Shown in pieces: positions 1 to 9,325 of a stretch of 64,000 nt of DNA (position 1 is its first letter; the number at the start of each line of letters is the position of its first letter). The notes under the pieces are model-generated. The model searched no databases and was not told the DNA's origin. It was given only the letters and a program-made list of their open reading frames with translations. Source of the stretch: Brockia lithotrophica (lineage in GTDB: Bacteria > Bacillota > Bacilli > Thermicanales > DSM-22653); NCBI GenBank assembly GCA_003050565.1, contig PEBW01000001.1:293519-357518 (forward strand). The letters run 5' to 3'. Both the position numbers and the translations under genes were made by a program.

Positions 1-305
1 GCGACGGGAAAGGGAAGCTCACGTGCAAGGCGTTCCCGCAATGGAACGTTCCGCCACTTCAAGTTCGGGGCGTGCCCGACTACCCCCGATCGACCGTCCA
101 CCCAGCCGGGGACGCCGACCCCTACGAACGCCACTTCCTCACCGTCCCCGAGGAGAGAACGGATGAGGTCTACGAGCGCTTCGAGGACGGCCTCTCCTCC
201 TTCCCGCGGCGTCGGCACGTTGCGGAAGCGGAGGATGGTCCCGTCTTCGCGGACGATTCCCCCCTTGATCTGAGTCCCCCCTACATCGATGCCCACGGCG
301 TTCAT
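1..305 (-). CDS. ROK-family sugar kinase (glucokinase-like), partial
   Basis: This is the N-terminal ~101 residues of a ROK (repressor, ORF, kinase) family protein; the rest runs off the window. The first residues read MNAVGIDVGGTQIKGGIV, the ASKHA phosphate-1 motif DVGGT that binds ATP. A second conserved stretch, GVGVPGWVDGRSG followed by APNLKW, matches the sugar-site side of ROK glucokinases. The ATG at 305 has AGGGGGA upstream. It lies 27 bp after the tmk stop on the same strand, so the two are probably co-transcribed. ROK kinases in Bacillota usually phosphorylate glucose or another hexose. The zinc-binding and catalytic regions lie outside the window, so substrate is not resolved. Confidence 0.85.
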   Translation of the reverse strand, partial: MNAVGIDVGGTQIKGGIVREDGTILRFRNVPTPREGGEAVLEALVDLIRSLLGDGEEVAFVGVGVPGWVDGRSGVVGHAPNLKWRNVPLRERLARELPFPV

Positions 306-332
306 CGCCGAACTCCCCCTCGTGCGTTCGTC

Positions 333-1001
333 TCAGGGCAAAGGCGCTTCGCCGGCCAGGTGTCGTGTGAGAATGGGGAGCGCTCGTTGTACGAGTTCTT
401 CGGGGGCGAGGCGCGCGTCGAGGCGGACAAAGCGTGGTTCGGAGCGGACGAGACGTTCGTAGCCTTCCCGGACGAAGGCGTGAAACGAGGCGTCTAGGCG
501 ATCGAAGCGGCTGTAGACCCGTTCCTTGTCGCGCGTGAGGCGCTCAAGAGCCTCTTCCACGGGGAGGTCGAGGTAAAAGGTGAGGGAGGGCCACAGTCCC
601 TCGAGCACAACTTCGTTGATCGCGCGCACCCGCTCTACCCCGGCTCCTCGAACCATCCCTTGGTACACCAGACTCGAGTCGACGAAGCGGTCCACGAGCA
701 CGACGCGCCCGGCCTCGAGCGCCGGACGAATCACGCGAACGACGTGCTCGCGGCGTACCGCCGCATAGAAAAGCGCCTCGCTCAGGGGATCGACGCCCGC
801 AGACTCCTCGCCGAGGAGAAAGGCGCGAACCCGCTCCCCGAGGGGGGTCCCTCCCGGTTCGCGGGTGAAAACGACGGCATGCCCGAGGGAAACGAGCGCT
901 TCCCGAAGGCGGAGGGCGAATGTCGTCTTCCCGGACCCTTCCGGTCCTTCTACGGTAACTAAGCGGCGCCGAAGGAAGGCAAGGAGCGTTTCTTCCGCCA
1001 C
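333..1001 (-). CDS. tmk: Thymidylate kinase (dTMP kinase)
   Basis: Cytosolic enzyme that phosphorylates dTMP to dTDP with ATP for DNA synthesis. The 222-residue protein has the Walker A loop EGPEGSGKTT near residues 18-27, the DR(F/Y) motif VDRFVDSSLVYQG near residues 100-112, and a FTREPGG motif near residues 45-51, all standard for bacterial Tmk. Length is normal, with a slightly long N terminus. The start is GTG at 1001, with AGGGGAAA about 7 nt upstream. It heads a short minus-strand unit with the ROK kinase downstream, and is divergent from the sensor gene at 1228. Confidence 0.95.
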   Translation of the reverse strand: MAEETLLAFLRRRLVTVEGPEGSGKTTFALRLREALVSLGHAVVFTREPGGTPLGERVRAFLLGEESAGVDPLSEALFYAAVRREHVVRVIRPALEAGRVVLVDRFVDSSLVYQGMVRGAGVERVRAINEVVLEGLWPSLTFYLDLPVEEALERLTRDKERVYSRFDRLDASFHAFVREGYERLVRSEPRFVRLDARLAPEELVQRALPILTRHLAGEAPLP

Positions 1002-1227
1002 GAAGTTTCCCCTTCTTCCCCAGAATCGTAGACGCTATCCACCCGGAGCAACGGGGTAAAGCAGAAGCAAGGGGGTGGGGCTTCCTAGTCCAACACACCT
1101 ATTTCCTGGCCTCGACGACCCGGGAAGCAGGAAATTTCCCCGGAATTGTGGAAAGAAATCCCGGGAAAGGGGTTTCGAGTACTAGTTTGTGAGAACTACG
1201 GAAACACGCGTAGAAAGGGAAGCTTCC

Positions 1228-2493
1228 ATGCCGTCTTTCTTTTCCCCAAAAGAAGCGGAAAGTTCGGGTTCCTCGATCCCCCACCTCGACGCGTGGCGCG
1301 GATTTTTCGAACTAGGAGAAGAGAGGTTTCCCCGAGCCGAGGTTCGCGACCTTTGGCTTGCCTACCGCAACTCGGGCCTTTCTCCCTACCGCGAACCGGA
1401 AATCTGGACCGTCCCCGACGAAGGGGAAGGACAAAAGGAGTGCCGCCGCGTCGTAGAGACGCTCGCTCGGGACCTCGTCCGAGCCGGAGAAACGGGGTTT
1501 CTCCTGGCGTGCGTAGAAGCGACGGGCGTCGTGGCGGCAACCGCCTCCGATCCGGGTGGAACGAGTTTTGCCGAACGCCCGTTTGGTGTGCGGGCAGGGA
1601 CCGTGCTCTCGTTCCCTCCCTACCCGGTTACGGCGTACGCCCTTGCGCGGAAAGAGGGAACGATGGCCTGGCTCGTAGGTGCGGAGCACCCCCACGTGGT
1701 TTGGCATCGCTCCACCTCATTGGCCATCCCCCTCCCAGAACCGGAAAACAGGACGCTTGTGGCCTTTTTCCGAGGATATCCCCCCGTCCGCCGCATCGCC
1801 ACCGCGATTCTCGACGCCCTCGCAAACCGCCGCCCTCCCGGAGTTTCGGAGCTCCCCCCGCGTTCTCTACCTTCGCCGTTTCCGGCTCTGCGGCCGCTCT
1901 TCTCGTTTCTCGCCCACGAGATCTTCAATCCCCTCACGCACATCCGAGGGTTCCTCGAACTGCGCGCAAAGGGCGGGGAACGTGAAGCGCTCCTGCGCGA
2001 CGCCGCGCACATCGAACGGACGCTCCGTGCCTTTCTCCTCCTCTCGGAACCGCACGGCAGGGAAGTGGAGTCCGTGGTGGACTTCCGCGCCCTCTTGCGC
2101 ACGGCCGTCGACCAGGCGACTCGCATTTCCCCTCTCGCCATCTCCCTGCCTCAAAAACCGCTCCTCGTACGGGGAGACCCGCTTCGCCTGGAAATCGGAC
2201 TGCATCTCGCGCTCACCTGGCTTCAGATGCTCGGCGATCCCTTCCCCTCCCTCGTAAGCGGAACTGGGGAGCGAGAAGCGTTCCTGCGGCTGGGAGGTGC
2301 GGGCCCTGTGCCCCGGAGTGCGCCACCGGGGGAAACCACCTTGGGGCAAGGGCTGGAAACCGAGGAAGTTCTCTTTGCCCTTGCCACGCGCCTACTCACC
2401 GAAGGCGGGGCCCGCGTCGATCCCCCCGAGGCAGAAGGGGAAGGGTGGCGCGTCACCGTCCGCCTCCCCCTCGCCCAAGAAGCGGATCCCTAG
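1228..2493 (+). CDS. Sensor protein with AcoR-like GAF domain and degenerate histidine kinase module
   Basis: 421 residues from the ATG at 1228, which is preceded by AAAGGGA at 7 nt; an upstream ATG at 1189 lacks a ribosome site. Residues ~25-190 resemble the N-terminal sensory GAF region of AcoR-type regulators (SGLSP start, an alpha segment, then FLLACVEATGVVAATASDPG). Residues ~225-290 carry a HisKA-like H-box, AHEIFNPLTHIRGFLEL, with the phospho-accepting His. The C-terminal ATPase part is poor: there is no N-box Asn in LRLEIGLHLALTWLQML and no clear DxGxG. It may therefore be a pseudokinase or a phosphotransfer partner. No response regulator is adjacent. Its stop overlaps the stop of the convergent peptidase gene by 4 bp (CTAG). 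The function is inferred. Confidence 0.7.
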   Translation: MPSFFSPKEAESSGSSIPHLDAWRGFFELGEERFPRAEVRDLWLAYRNSGLSPYREPEIWTVPDEGEGQKECRRVVETLARDLVRAGETGFLLACVEATGVVAATASDPGGTSFAERPFGVRAGTVLSFPPYPVTAYALARKEGTMAWLVGAEHPHVVWHRSTSLAIPLPEPENRTLVAFFRGYPPVRRIATAILDALANRRPPGVSELPPRSLPSPFPALRPLFSFLAHEIFNPLTHIRGFLELRAKGGEREALLRDAAHIERTLRAFLLLSEPHGREVESVVDFRALLRTAVDQATRISPLAISLPQKPLLVRGDPLRLEIGLHLALTWLQMLGDPFPSLVSGTGEREAFLRLGGAGPVPRSAPPGETTLGQGLETEEVLFALATRLLTEGGARVDPPEAEGEGWRVTVRLPLAQEADP

Positions 2494-5393
2494 AAGCTCC
2501 GCACCCCGGGGAGGAGGGACGTGTGCCGGACAAACCGTCCGTGGGCGGCAAGCGCATCCTTGGGTCCCAGGGCGACGACGCGGCCCTCGCGGGCAAACAC
2601 CTCCAGGTAGGGCGCGTACTCCCGCAAATCTTCCGGCTTCGCGGCGAGAACCTCGGCCCGCCGTGCATCGAGCTCCTCGGGCGTGATCCCCGAAAAGTAC
2701 TCGGCATCGCCGCGCTCACCTTGGAGGGAAGGGCTGAGGGGTTGGTCGAGGCGGGCTATCGTGCCCAAAATGAGGTCGTGCATGTCTTCCCGTCCGAGGT
2801 CGACCTTCCGGAGGAAGGAAACCGCCTCGTCGTAGACGCGGATCGTCTCCTCGAGGTGGGGGTCGCGGTACGAGCTCATCACCAGGCGACCCAGGCGGTC
2901 GATGCGGACAAACGCTCCGTACGCTCCGCCTTCTACGCGCACGCGGTTCCAAAGGTACTCGAGTCGGAGGAGCTGTTCGAGGACGTACACGGACCCGCGG
3001 TGCACGTACCCGAGGGGAGAGAGGTCGAGCCCCTTGGCGACGTAAAACACGTCCGCGGCGGAGAGAAGCGCCTCGTCTGCGGCGGGCAGAAGCGCGGGGA
3101 GCACGCCCTCCGCCAATTCGCGTTTCGGGAGGGAGGCGAGAAAAGGCGCAAAAGACGCCCGGGCAGCGTCGAGAAGGTCGGGGTCTGCCGTAAAGGAGAC
3201 GACGGCGGGGGCACGGAAGAGCAGCCGGTAGACGCGCTCCGTCTCCCGGGCGGCTTCGGCGAGCGCCTCTTCTCCCCTTTCGAGGAGTTCCCGCAACCAG
3301 AGCAGGTGCTCCACGCCGCCGGTCCGCTCCAGGACCGCAGCCGCGGGACTCATCTGCGCGAGGAGTCGCTGGGAGGCGACGAGGTGGCCGCGCGGAACGA
3401 GATCGGATTCCAAGCGGGCAAGCCGTTCGCGCAGGCGTTCGGCGAACTGGGGAAACGCGAGGACGCGTGTGCCTGTGGCGATTTCCTCCATGAGCCCGGC
3501 CAGGCGAGGAAGCTCTTCGGCCAAGGCGCGCCCCCGAAGCGCCAGGCGGAGCTCGGGCTTCCCCTCCGCCCGCTCGTAAACCGCGATCGACGCGTTTACG
3601 CCGCCCGTGTGGCGGTCGAGGAGTTCGGCGAGCGTTTCGGCGTCGTGGGCATCCGTCGGCATGCGGCCGAGGAGGGAGGTAAGGAGCCCCGCGTAGAAGA
3701 GGTCTTCGGGGGCGAGCGGCGCGAGCGAAACGTACAAGGAGACGTAGGCAATCCGCTGGGTGGGGATCGGGTGCAAGAGGTGCACCTGTTCTCCTTCCCG
3801 GACGACCTCCGTAGGAACCTTGGGGGCAGAACGCGGAACGTCGTGAAGGGCGAGACGGGGGAGAAGGGCCTTGGCTTCGGGGGGATCGGGCGTCCGCTGC
3901 TTTTCCAAAAGTTGGGCCGTGCGCTGGCGCAGCTCCTCCTGCGCGGACGGTGAGAGGCTTGCGAAGGAGTGGCGGAGTACGGAGGCGAGGGCCGCCTCCT
4001 TGGCCTGCGCGAGACCGGGTTTGGGCTCGAGGACGACGAGCGCCTGGTGCGTTCCCCGAAGGTACAGGCGAGCGAGGAGGTCGGTGAACAATCCCGTCGG
4101 GATGCGCACCCGGATGTCTTCCAGAACGGCAGAAAAGTTGAGCGGCTCAAGAGGATCGCCGTCGTACCGCCAGCTCCGCAGCGCTTCGAGGAGGTAGACG
4201 AGCCCCTTCGGGTAGCTTCCCGTGTCGGCCTCCCTGAGTTCGAAGAGCTTTCGCGTGAGGGCAGCGTGTAGAAGTCCCAGAGGAATCTCCTCGCGGACGA
4301 GGCGCTCTACGGCGTCGCGCGCCGCGGCAAAAAAGGCAAAGGCCTGTCCGTCGGGGATTCCTTTGCCCACGAGGGCGAAGTACGGCTGACGCACGTCCGC
4401 CTCCACGTAGGCGTAGACGTCCTTCACGAGCCCCGTGCCGAGGAGAGCTTGTCGGAGCGGTGCGGCGGGGCGGTTCACGAGTGCATAAGCGAGGATCTCT
4501 AAGGCAAACACCCACAACGTATCTCGGGCTTCCTCGCCGAGAACGCTACCCCAGGCGGCGTAGGTTTCCCCCTTCTCTTCGCCCTCCGGGAGGGGGTAGG
4601 CCTCGAGAACCACCCGCGGAGTGGAAAAGGGAGGCTGAAGGGGGGGGAGGGGCGTTGGGCTTTTTCGGGAGAAGTGGCGCAGCGCGCGATCCTCGAGGAA
4701 CTCGAGCACTTCCTCCGCGACCAAGTCTCCGTACACGAGAAACAGGGCGTTCCCGGGATGGTAGTGCTCCTCGTGGTAGCGGACAAAGGCCTCCTGCGTG
4801 AGGCCGGGGATCGCGTCCGGATCGCCGCCGGAGTCGAAGCGGTACACCGTGTCGGGATAGAGGGCGCGCTCGAGGGCGCGGGAAAGACGGGCCTCCGGCT
4901 GGGAATAAGCGCCCTTCATCTCGTTGTATACCACGCCGCGGATGTGCGGCTCGCCGTCCTCGACGTGCAGATGCCACCCTTCCTGCATGAGGATCGTCGG
5001 ATCCTCGAGGAGGCGAGGAAAGAACACGCCGTCCAGGTAAACGTCCATGAGGTTAAAGAGATCCTTCGCCACCCGGCTTGCCACGGGGTAGACGGTCTTG
5101 TCGGGGTAGGTCATGGCGTTCAAAAAGGTGTTCAGCGACCCCTTGGCCAGAGCGACGAACGGCTCCTTGAGGGGAAACCGCCGCGAACCGTTGAGCACCG
5201 AGTGTTCGAGGATGTGCGGAAGGCCCGTGTCGTCGTGCGGCGGAGTGCGGAAGGCGGCCGCAAACACCTTGTTGTCGTCGCGCGTTTCGAGAAAGAGCAC
5301 GGGTGCACCCGTCGCTTCATGGACGAAGATCTTGGCTACGGCACCGATGTCTGCGGCACTTTCGTGCCTCACCTGCACGTACCCGCGCGGCAT
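2490..5393 (-). CDS. M16C insulinase-family metallopeptidase (PreP-like)
   Basis: A 967-residue zinc peptidase of the presequence-protease branch of family M16, which degrades peptides inside a closed two-half chamber. The inverted zinc motif HILEH sits at residues 60-64 in LPHILEHSVLNGS, followed by SRRFPLKEPF, typical of M16C. The third zinc ligand is likely the Glu of YNEMKGAYS about 80 to 100 residues later. The full length covers the four M16 repeats on one chain. The ATG at 5393 lies one base after the bactofilin stop, so translation is probably coupled. No signal peptide is visible, which suggests a cytosolic peptide-clearing role. Confidence 0.92.
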   Translation of the reverse strand: MPRGYVQVRHESAADIGAVAKIFVHEATGAPVLFLETRDDNKVFAAAFRTPPHDDTGLPHILEHSVLNGSRRFPLKEPFVALAKGSLNTFLNAMTYPDKTVYPVASRVAKDLFNLMDVYLDGVFFPRLLEDPTILMQEGWHLHVEDGEPHIRGVVYNEMKGAYSQPEARLSRALERALYPDTVYRFDSGGDPDAIPGLTQEAFVRYHEEHYHPGNALFLVYGDLVAEEVLEFLEDRALRHFSRKSPTPLPPLQPPFSTPRVVLEAYPLPEGEEKGETYAAWGSVLGEEARDTLWVFALEILAYALVNRPAAPLRQALLGTGLVKDVYAYVEADVRQPYFALVGKGIPDGQAFAFFAAARDAVERLVREEIPLGLLHAALTRKLFELREADTGSYPKGLVYLLEALRSWRYDGDPLEPLNFSAVLEDIRVRIPTGLFTDLLARLYLRGTHQALVVLEPKPGLAQAKEAALASVLRHSFASLSPSAQEELRQRTAQLLEKQRTPDPPEAKALLPRLALHDVPRSAPKVPTEVVREGEQVHLLHPIPTQRIAYVSLYVSLAPLAPEDLFYAGLLTSLLGRMPTDAHDAETLAELLDRHTGGVNASIAVYERAEGKPELRLALRGRALAEELPRLAGLMEEIATGTRVLAFPQFAERLRERLARLESDLVPRGHLVASQRLLAQMSPAAAVLERTGGVEHLLWLRELLERGEEALAEAARETERVYRLLFRAPAVVSFTADPDLLDAARASFAPFLASLPKRELAEGVLPALLPAADEALLSAADVFYVAKGLDLSPLGYVHRGSVYVLEQLLRLEYLWNRVRVEGGAYGAFVRIDRLGRLVMSSYRDPHLEETIRVYDEAVSFLRKVDLGREDMHDLILGTIARLDQPLSPSLQGERGDAEYFSGITPEELDARRAEVLAAKPEDLREYAPYLEVFAREGRVVALGPKDALAAHGRFVRHTSLLPGVRSF

Positions 5394-5394
5394 C

Positions 5395-5889
5395 TCACAG
5401 CGTTCCCCCTTCGTTCGCCTTGCCAGCTTCTTCCTTCAGGTCCTCCGGCGCCTCGCGGTTGCGCCCGATGCGGCGCGCGAAAAAGTCGCCGGGCGTTCCC
5501 GAAGGCGTCCCCCCTTCTAGGGGCTCGTCTTCGAGGCGGCGGAACGTCCCGACGAGGTGCGCCCCCTCCTCGACGACGAGGTCTCGGTAGTGAAGCTCGC
5601 CTTCAAAGCGAGACCCTCGTCGCAGGACCACAGTCCCTTCGGCGATGAGCTTTCCCTGAAACCGCCCCGAAATCTGCGCTCCCTGCGCCCGCGCGTCGCC
5701 CTCTACTTGACCTTGGGGGCCGACGATGAGCTCTCCTTGACAATGAATTTCCCCGCGAAAGCTCCCGTCCATACGCACGGCCGCTTCGCTCGTGAGCGTA
5801 CCCTCTACGCGCGTCGAAGCGTCGAGGTACGTCATCCGCCCTTCCCCGACGGGACGCTCAGTCGAGGGGTCCTTCTTCCGCGACAGCAT
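5395..5889 (-). CDS. Bactofilin (polymer-forming cytoskeletal protein)
   Basis: A 164-residue bactofilin: short polar N-terminal tail, a central right-handed beta-helix of repeated short strands (about residues 20-115: TRVEGTLTSEAAVRMDGSF, GEIHCQGELIVGPQGQV and so on), and a charged C-terminal tail. Bactofilins self-assemble without nucleotide and position cell-wall enzymes at the membrane. The start is the ATG at 5889, with GGAGGT 7 nt upstream; the in-frame GTG at 5898 sits directly on that ribosome site. It overlaps the end of the M23 peptidase gene by 32 bp, an arrangement known in other phyla where the bactofilin scaffolds the peptidase. That link is inference here. Confidence 0.92.
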   Translation of the reverse strand: MLSRKKDPSTERPVGEGRMTYLDASTRVEGTLTSEAAVRMDGSFRGEIHCQGELIVGPQGQVEGDARAQGAQISGRFQGKLIAEGTVVLRRGSRFEGELHYRDLVVEEGAHLVGTFRRLEDEPLEGGTPSGTPGDFFARRIGRNREAPEDLKEEAGKANEGGTL

Positions 5890-6919
5890 GGACCACACCT
5901 CCGAGGTAGGGTACGGGATCGATCGGACGACCGCCGAGGCGCACCTCGTAGTGGAGGTGTGGCCCGGAGCTCCGACCCGTGGAGCCCATGTAGCCGATGA
6001 GTTCTCCCTTCTTCACGCTCTGTCCCCGTTGTACGACCACCTGGCTCAAATGCGCGTAAAACGTCTCCACGCCGTTTCCGTGGGCGATGCGCACGGTAAG
6101 TCCGTATCCGCCAACCCATCCCGTGTCTACGACGACCCCGGAAGCTGCCGCTCGGATCGGCGTTCCCGAAACGTTGGCGATGTCGACCCCGGTGTGCATT
6201 TGCAGGGCGAAGGTGAAGGGGTCGCGCCGCATCCCGAAACCCGACACGATCCTCCCGTCGGCCGGCATGATGCTCGGCACGTGCTCGGCGATCTCCCCTA
6301 AGAGGGCGATCTTGTGCTGAATCGCCGCCCCTCGCTCCTCGCTTCCGTTCAGGCGTTCGGCGAGGGAAAAGAGGAGCTCGCCTACGTTCCCCCCCGCCCC
6401 ACGGGAGGGTTCCTCCCCCACGAGGGATGCGGGGCGGGAACCGGAGGTAGGCGCGGAAAGGGGCGTCGCCTGTCCCCGACCAATAGTGCTCTTTCCCGTA
6501 ACCTGCGTTTCCAATGCCGCGGCCAGACCCTCGAGCGCGGCAAGCTTGTGTTCCGTCTCCGCCAGGCGGCCGTCGAGTACCGCAATCCTCTGTCTCCAGC
6601 GCACGAGCTCGTCCTCGAGGGCGACGTTTTTCGAGCGCAACTCGCGGGCCTCCGCCTCCGCCTGCTCCTTGGCCTGAAGCGCGGTGTGGAGTTCCGCCCG
6701 TAAGCTTCCCGACGTCGCGTATTGGTGGACGGCAAATCCCGTCAACGCGGTGAAACCGAATCCCGCCGCCGCCAGCGTCCCGTAAAAGGCACGACGCGAA
6801 ATGCGCAGCGAGCGAGCGTCCCCGCCGTCCAAGGGGATCACCTGGAGGACAAAGGCATCGTGGCGAGTATCCGAGGTGAGGTCGCGCCACGACCGCTTGT
6901 CCCATCGCGTATCCCTCAC
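5858..6919 (-). CDS. Membrane-anchored M23 metallopeptidase with coiled coil
   Basis: 353 residues from the GTG at 6919 (GGAGGA 5 nt upstream); a GTG at 6976 would add 19 residues. The order is: cytosolic tail, one transmembrane segment at about residues 45-63 (AFYGTLAAAGFGFTALTGFA), a coiled coil at about 75-138, a Ser/Pro linker, and a C-terminal M23 domain at about 215-335. The domain carries HTGVD and GPHLHYE, the zinc ligands of LytM-type endopeptidases that cut peptidoglycan cross-bridges. Zinc residues are intact, so it should be active outside the membrane. It overlaps the bactofilin gene, suggesting a scaffolded cell-shape module. Confidence 0.9.
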   Translation of the reverse strand: MRDTRWDKRSWRDLTSDTRHDAFVLQVIPLDGGDARSLRISRRAFYGTLAAAGFGFTALTGFAVHQYATSGSLRAELHTALQAKEQAEAEARELRSKNVALEDELVRWRQRIAVLDGRLAETEHKLAALEGLAAALETQVTGKSTIGRGQATPLSAPTSGSRPASLVGEEPSRGAGGNVGELLFSLAERLNGSEERGAAIQHKIALLGEIAEHVPSIMPADGRIVSGFGMRRDPFTFALQMHTGVDIANVSGTPIRAAASGVVVDTGWVGGYGLTVRIAHGNGVETFYAHLSQVVVQRGQSVKKGELIGYMGSTGRSSGPHLHYEVRLGGRPIDPVPYLGGVVHAVAEEGPLD

Positions 6920-7111
6920 CGCCCTCCTCCCCCTTTCCGAACTCCCTCGTCTTCCCTGGAACCCGTCCGTCCCCACGTTCCTCTGGAAAAAAGTCCTCGG
7001 AAAAACGACGAGAAGGAGATCCGCGGCGCAAAACCAGGCGCTTCACATTGTATCGCAACGAAAGAACCGACTCCACCGCGAATTCCGAAATCGGAGAAAA
7101 TCGGACGACGC

Positions 7112-7837
7112 CTACCCCTCTTCTACGTCCGCAACGAGGGTCTCCAGGGCGAGCTGGATCATCGCTGTAAACGTCCGCTCTCGCTCCTCCGCCGTGGTCT
7201 CCTCCCGCGTCACGAGGTGATCGCTCACCGTGAGGATGGATAGAGCGCGGGCGCCGTAGGCTTTGGCGAGCGTGTAGAGCGCCGCGGTTTCCATCTCTAC
7301 GCAGAGGGTTCCGTGTTCGGCGAGCTTCTTCTCGTAGGCTTCTTTGTCCGCGTCGCCGTAAAAGCGATCGGTGGTAAACACACCGCCCACGTGGACGGGG
7401 AGTTCGAGGCGCCGCGCCACGCGGTAGGCGGCGCACAGGAGGGAAAAGTCGGCCAGGGGAGCGTAGTCGATGCCCCGGAAGTGCAGGCGATTCATGTTCG
7501 AGTCCGTCGATGCGCCCTGGGCGAGGACGACGTCCCGCAGTCGCACTTCGGGGAGAAAGGCGCCGCACGTCCCCACGCGGATGAGCGTGCGCACTTCATA
7601 CTCTCGAAGGAGTTCCGTGGCGTAGATCGCCATAGAAGGCATGCCCATGCCCGTTCCTTGAACTGTCACCCGTTCCCCGCGGTAGGTCCCCGTGTAGCCG
7701 TACATTCCCCGCACGGCGTTCACTTCCACAGCACCTTCGAGAAACTCCCGGGCGATAAAACGCGCCCGCAAGGGATCTCCCGGGAGCAGGACTTTGGACG
7801 CGACGTCTTCTTTCCGGGCACCGATGTGCAGGCTCAC
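7112..7837 (-). CDS. deoD: Purine nucleoside phosphorylase, DeoD type
   Basis: Hexameric PNP that cleaves purine (deoxy)nucleosides with phosphate to give the base and (deoxy)ribose-1-phosphate, in the cytosol. At 241 residues it has normal length and conserved DeoD features: the N-terminal HIGA and LLPGDPLRA, the phosphate-site RVGTCGA, and the ribose-site VEMETAALY motif. The ATG is at 7837. The gene follows hemY by 51 bp on the same strand, so it may be read through from the heme genes, though the pathways are unrelated. The flanking 6920-7111 stretch has a TACAAT -10-like element for the M23 gene downstream and no convincing -35. Confidence 0.96.
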   Translation of the reverse strand: MSLHIGARKEDVASKVLLPGDPLRARFIAREFLEGAVEVNAVRGMYGYTGTYRGERVTVQGTGMGMPSMAIYATELLREYEVRTLIRVGTCGAFLPEVRLRDVVLAQGASTDSNMNRLHFRGIDYAPLADFSLLCAAYRVARRLELPVHVGGVFTTDRFYGDADKEAYEKKLAEHGTLCVEMETAALYTLAKAYGARALSILTVSDHLVTREETTAEERERTFTAMIQLALETLVADVEEG

Positions 7838-7888
7838 GATGGGACGACCTCCTCGAAATCTCCTGTTTTACGCGCCTTTACGCGCCGC

Positions 7889-9325
7889 TTACGCGCGTTT
7901 TGCCAAGGCGGCGAGGTGCTCGAGTGCTTCGTCTGCCGCCCGCTCGCCCCCCGTGAGGCAGTCCGGTATCCCCACGCCGGTAAAGACCGCCCCGCGGACC
8001 ACGAGGGGAAGGCCGAGGTTGGCAAAGTACGTGCGAATACGGGCGAGGCGTTCCTTGTGCCCTACCGTGTACAGGGCGAGGGAACGGTCGAAGCGGCTCA
8101 CGAGGGCGGATCGGACGGGAGGAAGGTTGCCGAGGAGGCGCGCGAGGTCTTCCTCCACGGCTTCGCGAAGTTCGGCGTCCGCCGTGTACCGCTCCACGGA
8201 GCGCCGATCGACGAATACCCTTACCAGCGATTCTCCCGGGGGCACCGTGTGCGGCCACTTCCGCGACGTAAAGGAAACCGAACTCACAACGCGCCGCTCC
8301 CGCGGCGGAACGAGGATTGCCGCCCCGGAAAATCCGAGAAGCGGGGGTGAGGCGAAGCGGAACGCGACGTTGGCCGTGGACGAGTACGGGATTTCTTCGA
8401 GGAGGGCCGCACCGTCTTCCCGTCCCATCCCGCGCAAGAGGCGCGCGAGCTCCCACGCCGGGAGGGTACTCACCACGACGAAAGCGGAGACGGTTTCCCC
8501 CGTGGAAAGCACGAGCTTCCAGAGACCGTCCTCCCAGGCGAGAGCCTCCACCCCCGTCTGCAGGTGGACGGCGTCGGGAGGTAGCGCCCGAGCGAGGCGA
8601 CGGACGAGCTCTTCGAGACCCGAACGGAGGGTGAGGAACCTTCCCGCTCCGGGCGCCCGAGAGGCGGACTTCGTTTCTCCCCGCACCGAGGGACGGGAGG
8701 ACCGCCGCAACCCGAGGAGGACGCTGCGGTAGCGTCGCTCGAGGTCGCGGTACGCAGGAAACAAGGTATCTAGGCTCAGGACGTCCGCCTCGGCGCCGTA
8801 CACCGTACCCACGAGAGGTTCGATGAGCGCTTCGACCACCTCGTCGCCAAAGCGGCGGCGGAAAAATTCGCCCACGGAGACGTCCCCCGGCGCATCCAAC
8901 GGGGGAAGCACGAAGTCGAGAGCGGCCCGGAGTTTTCCCGCAGGGGAAAGGAGGGGGGTGCGGACCATGGAAAGCAGGCGCCGCGGTACCCCCATTTCCG
9001 TGCCCGGGGGAAGGGGGAGGAGTCGGCCGCGGTGGTAGACGTAGGTCGGCCCCGCCTCCGGATTTTGCGCGACGAGCTCGTCCTCGAGCCCGAGTTCGCG
9101 AAGCACGGAAAAGATCTTTTCGTCCCTGGCAAAAAATGCGTCCGGACCGCGCTCCACTATCGCCCCGTCGGCGACGTGGGTCTCCACCACTCCCCCGAGC
9201 CGCGGAGCCCGCTCGTAGACGTCGACGCGCAGGAAGGGAACGCGCTCTTTTTTCCGTACGAGGAAATACGCGGCGGCGAGGCCGGACACGCCGCCTCCCA
9301 GGACGGCGACCCGCATTTCGTTCAC
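7889..9325 (-). CDS. hemY: Coproporphyrinogen III / protoporphyrinogen oxidase
   Basis: 478-residue flavoprotein that removes six electrons from the porphyrinogen using O2. The N terminus has the FAD-binding GGGVSGLAAAYFL dinucleotide motif, then YERAPRLGG, and the C terminus has TGVGIPDC, all as in HemY/CgoX. It forms a gene set with hemE and hemH, the standard arrangement of the coproporphyrin-dependent heme route of Gram-positive bacteria. In that route this enzyme makes coproporphyrin III rather than protoporphyrin IX. Its start overlaps the hemH stop by 4 bp (9322-9325). Use of O2 implies at least some aerobic growth. Confidence 0.95.
   Translation of the reverse strand: MNEMRVAVLGGGVSGLAAAYFLVRKKERVPFLRVDVYERAPRLGGVVETHVADGAIVERGPDAFFARDEKIFSVLRELGLEDELVAQNPEAGPTYVYHRGRLLPLPPGTEMGVPRRLLSMVRTPLLSPAGKLRAALDFVLPPLDAPGDVSVGEFFRRRFGDEVVEALIEPLVGTVYGAEADVLSLDTLFPAYRDLERRYRSVLLGLRRSSRPSVRGETKSASRAPGAGRFLTLRSGLEELVRRLARALPPDAVHLQTGVEALAWEDGLWKLVLSTGETVSAFVVVSTLPAWELARLLRGMGREDGAALLEEIPYSSTANVAFRFASPPLLGFSGAAILVPPRERRVVSSVSFTSRKWPHTVPPGESLVRVFVDRRSVERYTADAELREAVEEDLARLLGNLPPVRSALVSRFDRSLALYTVGHKERLARIRTYFANLGLPLVVRGAVFTGVGIPDCLTGGERAADEALEHLAALAKRA

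Noticed and set aside
1105..1175. CCCGGGAA repeats upstream of the sensor gene as a Noc site
   Set aside because: The best copy (AAATCCCGGGAAAG) has three mismatches to the 14-bp core.
2445..3953. 502-codon open frame on the plus strand opposite the M16C peptidase
   Set aside because: The antisense protein mirrors codon bias of the peptidase and shows no motif. The peptidase has a full set of conserved residues.
5832..7568. 578-codon open frame on the minus strand overlapping the M23 peptidase and deoD
   Set aside because: It is out of frame with two clear genes, has Arg/Gly-rich low-complexity translation typical of a GC-rich shadow frame, and has no family pattern.
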